Source: Malachius bipustulatus
Taxonomy: Eukaryota; Arthropoda; Insecta; Coleoptera; Melyridae
Length of the DNA: 64,000 bases
NCBI GenBank assembly: GCA_910589415.1
Contig: OU342632.1
Span: forward strand, 43,699,341 to 43,763,340
Direction: 5' to 3'
The position numbers and the translations under genes were made by a program. A model generated the notes under the pieces. That model made no database searches. It saw only the letters and a list, made by a program, of their open reading frames with translations, and was not told where the DNA came from. This document shows positions 60,701-64,000 of this stretch, in pieces (position 1 is the stretch's first letter; the number at the start of each line of letters is the position of its first letter).

Positions 60701-62800
60701 GGGGTGGAGAACATACCTATAGTAACACCAGGACAGGAAGGTATTAATTTGCTTTGCAAATTTATGGTTAACCAAAAAAAAGAGGCATTAAGAGCCGCTC
60801 TGAGTCCGGTCCTGGGTAGGCGGTGTATAAATACATAGGAAGCATTCACTCGAAATGATGAATACGCGTCCAAGCCAACCGGATCGTAAGCGGCGGATGC
60901 CATGAGCACGACACAGAGAGGGATTCGACCGGATATAAGATTTCTCATATCGTATCCAGAGTATAGCGAACGATGTCACGATTTTTGGAATGCAAATGCA
61001 AAATAAATGCAAAATTCAAAATAAAAACTGTGCTACTGTATCTCGAAGATATTCCTTGCCCTGAAAGTGAAAAAAAAATACAAATTCGATCGTAGTGTCA
61101 AAGAGGCCTTAGTTGTGACCTTAATATTAGTTTGCAATGGCTGATTTTAGCTTCTTACCCACCCAGCACCCCTATTTCGCTCCTCGGTCCCGAAAAAATT
61201 GATGAAACTTAGGAGCCGCGGATGTAAACAATTACCTACCTTAACTTTTTATGTACTATCCTATGATGTAGATGAAATTTTTATACAGGGTGATGAAAAA
61301 TTTGATAATTTTAATCATCCTGTATTGAAAAGTTGAGATATGGACATCTAAGCCGTTTTTAGATATTTAGAGCCGTTTCCGATGTACATACCTGCTTTCA
61401 AAATGGAAAATTGCGATGTTCATTTGTTTATAACTCATAACCTACTAATTTAAACTGTAACTGTAAAAATCATTCTTACTGGATTTTCTCGGACAATCTG
61501 AAACTGTAATAATATACAGGGTGTTCAATTTAAAAAAATTGACAATGTCGTGGTTACTCAGCCAAGGAACTTCCTGTATAAAAAAATGTTACGTTAATAG
61601 AACATAAATTAAAAGACAAAATTAACATGTTTCGGGATTTCTTTGAGAAACATTTTTTAAGGGGAATACGGGGGTGGCAAGTTTTCAAATTGACACCCTG
61701 TATACGTATTATGTATGGGTATATGGCACTTCGAATACTTGAACACTAAATTTTATAACGTCTTCAATTAAAAAAAAAAAACTTATTCAAATCGTGTTGA
61801 TGTTTTTTCAGTGTGACAAGATTTTCTGTACTGTCTTATGATAAAACTCGTCTCCTTCTTCGTATATCTTATCCTGATCCACTCTATTTTGTTTTCTTTC
61901 ATATTCATATGAGCCCTTTTTACTCGACAGTCGACACGGACACGACACATACTACAGTACAAACTGGTTTTCTTCCAATAAATCTTAACTGATAGACTGA
62001 CATACCTATACCTACCTGATACACCTATCTATCTATGTACCTATGTATGTCAAATATTTAGTTAATAGACCACACAAAAATTGCTCCGACTTGAAATAAT
62101 GCAAAGATACCTCAAAAGGAATTTTTGAAACCAGATAAGTGTCGCGACATAATGAAGAAGAAACCAAATCGCTTCAGAAATTCTACTTTAATTTCATTCA
62201 TATCTTAAAAGGTGCCTGAACGGTATACTTCTGACATGTCTGACTATAGAAAAAATAGTCAGGTTATTGTATCCTCGCCCTTGATCCTCCCTGAATAAGA
62301 TTTCCGAACCGTTTCGGTCGGTAAACAGGAAATAATTCGAATATTTGGCCTGGAATCTGCCTCACTTCTCATTCAATGAAATAACTTGTAAACTACTCAC
62401 TAGCACCAGCACCAACACTAACACCAACACCAACTAACAAATGTTTATTGTAATAAGACACTCAAGAACATGTTTTATGTCTACAGTAGCCCTTATATTT
62501 ACAAGCATTTCTTATAAAGGAATCAAGACCATTAAAACATTTGTTTCCACTCAATGATTGCTTGTCTTTTTTCCAGTGCTGGCTTAGCTCAAGAGCTCTA
62601 GTCAAGTGTTGATATTTTTATTGCATGTTTTACACTTGGAGCGTTATCTAAACCCATGTTTTTTTTTCAGTGGATTAAACTTCCAAGATTTGATGATTCG
62701 TCAAGGCGCCATCGATTCACTACCAAAATGTCCCGTCATACTTGGATTTGAATGCGCCGGAGAAATCGAACAAATTGGAGAAAAAGTTGAAGGTTTCAAG
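36520..62800 (+). CDS. VAT-1-like zinc-free alcohol dehydrogenase (5' part)
   Basis: Medium-chain dehydrogenase/reductase of the synaptic vesicle protein VAT-1/quinone oxidoreductase branch, which uses NADPH and lacks catalytic zinc. Two coding exons are visible: 36520-36776 (85 codons + 2 nt) and 62671-62800, joined by GCATG|gtgagt and tttttttcag|T in matching phase, then donor AAG|GTAAGA. The N-terminal 48 residues are acidic and low in complexity (EEKQQSTEEQEQ, EEASAEEKEPPKE), like the acidic leader of VAT-1. The fold begins at MRAVVLTGFGGLKSVKIMKK, and the exon junction yields CGLNFQDLMIRQG and PVILGFECAGEIEQIGEKV, the family's substrate-side motifs. The cofactor domain lies in later exons outside the window. 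The exons are separated by a 25.9 kb intron. Confidence 0.88.
36777..38599. other. start of the 25.9 kb VAT-1-like intron
   Basis: No repeat ends recognised. Comparatively mixed base composition, so intronic regulatory sequence is possible; nothing definite can be named. Confidence 0.4.
38600..41459. mobile_element. 2.9 kb CAGGGTG-type foldback element
   Basis: Ends CAGGGTGTCGC..AAGGTACCACCAA and the inverted TTGGTGGTACCTTTTAGC..AACCTG, flanked by TA. Large inner blocks also pair: 39000-39110 with 40620-40745, and 39130-39240 with 40495-40610 (tcaggcatttttgaactcat and its complement). No transposase. Central sequence is built from 'aaaattttcaaaactt'-like words. Confidence 0.8.
41770..42700. 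repeat. nested inverted repeats
   Basis: Outer arms (tcaacaaatcgacgcgcgca at 42014 and its complement near 42540; the 'tttgtcca..caaa' blocks near 41815 and 42670) surround the CAGGGTG element at 42103-42470, itself built of palindromes. Confidence 0.65.
42103..42470. mobile_element. CAGGGTG-type MITE
   Basis: TA-flanked CAGGGTGTTT..AAACACCCTG, 368 bp. Contains the palindrome acatgaagttaacttcatg and paired 'agacagcgaagcacatttat' blocks. Confidence 0.7.
42701..45445. other. intron sequence poor in repeats
   Basis: About 2.7 kb between repeat clusters with few recognisable repeats. Open frames here lack domains. It could hold intronic enhancers, but no binding-site cluster was recognised. Confidence 0.4.
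45446..45600 (+). repeat. direct repeat of 48375-48460, copy 1
   Basis: Shared blocks 'ttactttacttat', 'ttttgaaaatttgaaaaat' and 'tttttcactttctcg' recur in the same order at 48375-48460, flanking the elements between. Confidence 0.45.
46077..46505. mobile_element. CAGGGTG-type MITE
   Basis: TA-flanked CAGGGTGATGCGCGAAAAAG and inverted GCGCAGCACCCTG; arms of about 100 bp (cttattttttattccatttt..). Pairing continues about 40 bp outside both TA sites (tataatattcgggta), so the insertion sits at the centre of an older palindrome or the true ends are further out. Confidence 0.75.
46594..48368. mobile_element. 1.8 kb AACAGCC-family TIR element
   Basis: Left AACAGCCGATATTATAAACG followed by ctggttaa; right ttaaccagcgtttataatat then tggctgt. 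Subterminal 'ctggcagatag..actaactc.gagtta' blocks also pair. No transposase recognised in the interior, which includes ACCTACCTATACC microsatellite-like runs at 47390-47850. Confidence 0.7.
48630..49050. repeat. long hairpin, about 200-bp arms
   Basis: Left 48630-48835 and right 48848-49050 are near-perfect inverted copies (tgcaagttatta / ataacttgca at the tip; ctcatgagattaa / ttaatctcatgag at the base). Each arm has its own small hairpin, acagtgttgta around an A/T run. Confidence 0.8.
49051..50442. other. no gene; possible old retroelement debris
   Basis: A short frame at 49809 (MSKSETEMENTPNNRAAG) stops after 34 codons. It resembles no protein I can name. No LTR pair was found. Confidence 0.3.
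51402..51506 (+). pseudogene. transposase N-terminal remnant
   Basis: MDLRLQEQVDMTYCLGESER followed by NHLLAARIYVQVC and a stop. The Y..GE...N...AAR.Y pattern resembles the DUF4817 helix-turn-helix at the start of insect Tc/mariner-type transposases. Only 34 codons remain. Confidence 0.4.
51842..51846. repeat. 5-bp target duplication, left
   Basis: CATAC; repeated at 58257-58261 directly after the 3' LTR. Confidence 0.85.
51847..52413 (+). repeat. 5' LTR, BEL/Pao
   Basis: 567 bp, TGTTACG..GTTAACA. Includes TATAAAG at 52098-52104 as a likely promoter element. Confidence 0.93.
52098..52104 (+). promoter_or_regulatory. TATA box in 5' LTR
   Basis: TATAAAG within gaagcggtataaagtagtgg, the only TATA-like site in the LTR. 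Confidence 0.5.
52420..52437 (+). other. candidate primer binding site
   Basis: TGGTCCCTCCGTAGTCGG begins 6 nt after the 5' LTR. It starts with TGG as required to pair with a tRNA 3' CCA, but I could not name the tRNA. Confidence 0.4.
52697..53112 (+). repeat. tandem duplication in the retrotransposon leader
   Basis: Two copies with a 213-bp period, sharing aatattgatttttg(c/t)attcac, ggtacactcggtatct and cacttggttaggtacttatt. The copies have diverged slightly, so the duplication predates this insertion. Confidence 0.8.
53155..57546 (+). CDS. BEL/Pao Gag-Pol polyprotein with internal deletions
   Basis: A 1,463-residue frame. The start is the ATG at 53155 (caaaATGtcc). Order: Gag (DUF1759-like, about 100-330); CCHC knuckles at 361 (CFHCNGEHPISNC) and near 396 (CLNCFGPSHLVKQC); DUF1758 aspartic protease with LIDSGSQSSF, D494; start of reverse transcriptase (YYIPHHCVFK) to RVV at 793. 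The frame then jumps to RFLLQLGQEN and YVDD at 819-822, so roughly the first two thirds of the polymerase core, with its first catalytic Asp, is absent. RNase H is present (FCDASTAGYAG, D997). The integrase H2C2 knuckle and first catalytic D1374 (VGVDYGG) remain, but after K1421 the frame goes straight into WALGRIVSLHPG, the DUF5641 tail, so the other two catalytic acidic residues are missing. No envelope frame. Confidence 0.9.
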   Translation: MSNTLVGANASVSKFLTRLNSILTVVSAPIDEKSRFIVLAACDSASDLYNQVQEVDRNILITVESADKSALVVDVSSEIWKSYSGLLIEVDSVYFQIRAVQLSLESTQDTVVKSRHGSSESLNSRQSGAPALPPSASSHVKLPRIGIPTFDGSLRMWSVYYDLFRTLIHSNDSLAPIEKFQYLVSTLSKEPLTLVKHLPLTDDNYVIAFDTLVQRYQNERVLATCYWQAICNAPKITDSDSSQSLRELLNTFSENITALGQVSGVSLWDFTLFNWLLQKLDNATRKRFELQFASEEFPSYQDLHKFLSSQCRALESSLGNDLSPSAVVGKRSSVKSGGKVESRNSHAFLSTSSASSSKQSCFHCNGEHPISNCRSFLKLDPRKRFEAVKAARLCLNCFGPSHLVKQCPSSHSCKECAGRHHSLLHFVKLSNSDGAASHRVEPPPVASTVAMSSLPSFQDVRSRSRSNTTVLLATACIEVQDKWGNYQVVRSLIDSGSQSSFITDRCRKRLGLHLNRSSTPISCLGHVTLGSAQGSSDCIIRPVGVPSPTFKVSTLVLPNICGKLPSVDISPSKALDNLKLADPNWYTPGSVDVLLGADIFPNIVHGGYLSGSDNCPAAMNTTFGWVLLGTISSKVAGEVQACFASVDSTLEETLKAFWRVEEVPSVEVCSNEEQEAESLFVESHYREESGRFGVLLPFKDSKELPIFNDSLNVADRRLLALERRLSRLPHIRDMYVEFMKDYLEAGHMSLVPLESESANSYYIPHHCVFKDPGVSMSSDVSSLAPVSSKIRVVRFLLQLGQENSKKFPLTSKAIRLGLYVDDLAIGANQIEETLELRNQLISLLQLGQFELRKWSANNPQLLQDLPVEHRQQQSSNFDSESDFSGKILGLQWHSATDSFSFAVKSIDSPCTKRSILSEVAKIYDPLGFLCPLTFMAKRVIQHLWYLGLDWDEDPPADVVEKWNRYKSTLHVLSKLTIPRCLVPEGSFVSCQLHAFCDASTAGYAGVVYYRFEDADGNVQVRFVTAKSRVAPLKPLSVPRLELCAAVLLSDLVSFVLEQGPQSIVVDKVFAWSDSSVALSWIKSSPHRWKTFVSNRVVHIQDRIPPDCWNHVRSGDNPADVASRGLLPEELVGASAWWAGPEFLRLPLESWPALVPIAPTSDVELEKRNIVLFATIEISDVDVLLKRFSSLRKIQGIIARCFRFTNNCRAVNRTTGALSVSELHAALMHIVRIVQSSAFSSELEKIRSGKPCAKYLQSLSPFIDDFGILRVGGRLLHSGLAFDAKYPALLPGRHRLVELLIDQIHRGNLHPGVNTTHYLLQQNFWILSARRVIRSYLSKCNRCFRTRPLSLEPPMGNLPVARVSQLKPFSCVGVDYGGPFPIVLSRYRGVKTSKAYLCLFVCFATRAIHLEIASDLSSETLKWALGRIVSLHPGADGVARVASVRTTKGLCKRPLVKLCPLPNQ
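57679..57688 (+). other. candidate polypurine tract
   Basis: Purine-rich GGTGGGCGGT ends one base before the 3' LTR. Confidence 0.4.
57690..58256 (+). repeat. 3' LTR, BEL/Pao
   Basis: 567 bp; I see no difference from the 5' LTR by eye. Confidence 0.93.
58257..58261. repeat. 5-bp target duplication, right
   Basis: CATAC, matching 51842-51846. Confidence 0.85.
58817..59351. other. no gene recognised
   Basis: Intron sequence between elements, with an isolated 'cacactgtataa' end at 59000. Nothing coding. Confidence 0.4.
59352..60369. mobile_element. CAGGGTG-type element, outer of a nested pair
   Basis: Left CAGGGTGGTATCATCACTAA..gcgacgta and right tacgtcgaattagtcatgaatcaccctg are inverted copies. 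A second element (59387-60269) is inserted within it. Confidence 0.6.
59387..60269. mobile_element. CAGGGTT-type foldback element, inner of the pair
   Basis: TA-flanked CAGGGTTTTCTCTAGGTTTA and inverted right end (accgtttaaaatttaagctc..AACACCCTG). Inner blocks also pair: 'gaggcacttcaagatga' with 'tcatcttgaagtgcct', and 'cggaaagtaca' with its complement. The 102-codon frame at 59497-59805 looks like a by-product of the foldback rather than a gene. Confidence 0.7.
60396..61700. mobile_element. CAGGGTG-type foldback element
   Basis: TA-flanked CAGGGTGCCAATCTGAAAAC..ttgccaccccc and its inverted copy. Inner arms of about 160 bp (60479-60640 against 61342-61510) pair well. Small CAGGGTG ends at 61287 and 61516 suggest further nesting. 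The middle (60780-60960) is a GC-richer block of unknown origin with no recognisable protein. Confidence 0.7.
61703..62670. other. end of the VAT-1-like intron
   Basis: No repeats with clear ends and no other exon. Contains ACCTACCTATACC-type simple sequence near 62000 and the polypyrimidine tract before exon 2. Confidence 0.5.
62671..62800 (+). CDS. VAT-1-like exon 2
   Basis: A strong pyrimidine tract and acceptor precede 62671. The 130-nt exon restores the frame (Cys then GLNFQDLMIRQG) and ends in phase 0 at GFK|GTAAGA. Confidence 0.9.
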
Positions 62801-64000
62801 GTAAGATCACAGGAGAATAATGCCTTAGTAACACTTTTCTAAGAAATCTTTCTCTGCAATATAAAGCTCCCTGTCTTTCTAATAAAGTATGATTAAATTT
62901 TATGTGAAAGCGAAGCGAGTCTAGTCTGGTATTCAAGTTCAAAGTCTTTCCGTAGGGAGCAATGCCACAACAGGGAGGCACCCATGGGATGACTCACACA
63001 CTTATTGGCTCTCCTTCGGGAATTTATTGCTTGAGTCAGAGTTAGAGAAAACCTAAAGGGTAAATCTGAATAGTATCAGTATCCGAAATAAATAGTTTAG
63101 TCATGCTATAGTCCAATAAAGTCTAAAAAGTCATACGTATCGATTAAGAATACACATCCTTTTGATAGTTCGATTTATTTTGTTTCATGTATACGTGTTT
63201 TTATAGTAACCGTCCAGTTTGTCTAAACACTCCATCCCGCATAAATAAGTATACGTCAACATTGGTTTTGAATGAGAATTAAATGCACAACACAGATGAT
63301 AGAATGTCATTACGTGAATAAATTTTATGTAGTTGTCAGTGGCTCTCAAACTGACGTAAGCGGTTCAATTCATTTTTTGAATGATTCCTTCAATAATTTA
63401 CGCTCGTTCACAACTTGACAATTAACTGTTTGACATTTTCTGGTGAAATTAAAAATATTAATTCAGACGGTTAGTAAGACGTCACATCTGACTTTTTAAA
63501 GTTAATCCTACTATATAATATCCTCTTTATATTAATGATTCTATGAATGCTAGACTGAGTCAGATCAATTCTCAATTATTATTGCGAGTACTTTCTTATC
63601 GTTCCTCTATGATTCATTTATTATTGTTGTAGGAAATAACGATAGAATTTCGCTTCTTTCCTTTTATTGTTAAGTAATTATTGTAATAAATATAAAATAA
63701 AAATAAAATAAGAAATTGTAAATAAAGTAGGATTGGCAGGAAAAACATAATTTTTTATCAGGACTAGACTACATGGAATTCAATAGTTTTCACCGTTTAA
63801 ATTTTTTTTAATCGTGTATTTTTTCTGTCATGAAAAAAATCATATCATTCGGCTCGATTACAGTTATTATTATTATTGCTTTGCTTTAATGTTAACGCAC
63901 TTGCTTATGATTTAAATTGAAGTTTTGTTTTAACGATCGAAGTGTTAGTCATAGCGATATTCCAAACGGCAAAGTCTAACAGAAAAATTAAAAAAAAAAT
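62801..64000. other. next VAT-1-like intron, partial
   Basis: Begins with donor GTAAGATC and runs past the window end. No third coding exon of the dehydrogenase was recognised. Confidence 0.6.

Noticed and set aside
60694..61012. Minus-strand frames in the GC-richer block
   Set aside because: No domain recognised; inside a TIR element, so probably captured or degraded sequence.

Overview
The window is eukaryotic nuclear DNA from an insect. It is AT-rich, with short spliced exons, a gustatory-receptor tail with the TYhhhhhQF signature, an arthropod-style Inr+DPE core promoter, and many insect-type transposons. I cannot fix the order or species from sequence alone. Coding sequence is a small fraction; most of the window is foldback and terminal-inverted-repeat (TIR) elements, often nested.

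Left part (1-17 kb). The last four exons of a gustatory receptor lie on + (2686-5473). Facing it on - are the first exons of a gene whose product starts with a PUB domain (6412-7886), possibly peptide:N-glycanase. From about 8.5 to 15.5 kb is a transposon-dense block: a 4.6 kb TIR pair holding a broken YqaJ-transposon-type ORF, a hAT-like element with an 8-bp target duplication, and a perfect 38-bp-arm palindrome. METTL1 (tRNA m7G46 methyltransferase) follows as one uninterrupted frame on + (15804-16568).

Middle part (16.6-36 kb). Pyroglutamyl-peptidase I lies on -, tail to tail with METTL1. Its three catalytic residues are all encoded. However, its first coding exon is split by a 5.2 kb Foldback-type element (23544-28751) flanked by a perfect 9-bp target duplication. 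The element is a giant palindrome of about 15 + about 14-15 copies of a 156-157 bp monomer in opposite orientations. Beyond it are many smaller hairpins and an unusual satellite of roughly 20-bp palindromic units (34.4-35.0 kb).

Right part (36-64 kb). A VAT-1-like zinc-free alcohol dehydrogenase/quinone oxidoreductase starts at about 36.36 kb with matched Inr and DPE motifs. Its exon 1 (to 36776) and exon 2 (62671-62800) are separated by a 25.9 kb intron, and later exons lie outside the window. The intron is a transposon store. A family of TA-flanked CAGGGTG-TIR foldback elements recurs at least seven times. One (50443-58814) is interrupted by a full-length BEL/Pao LTR retrotransposon (51847-58256) with identical 567-bp LTRs and a 5-bp duplication. 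That element has an intact long frame but lacks the core of reverse transcriptase and most of the integrase, so it looks like a recently mobilised non-autonomous derivative.

The genes are not a functional cluster. They are ordinary insect genes separated, and in one case broken, by mobile DNA.
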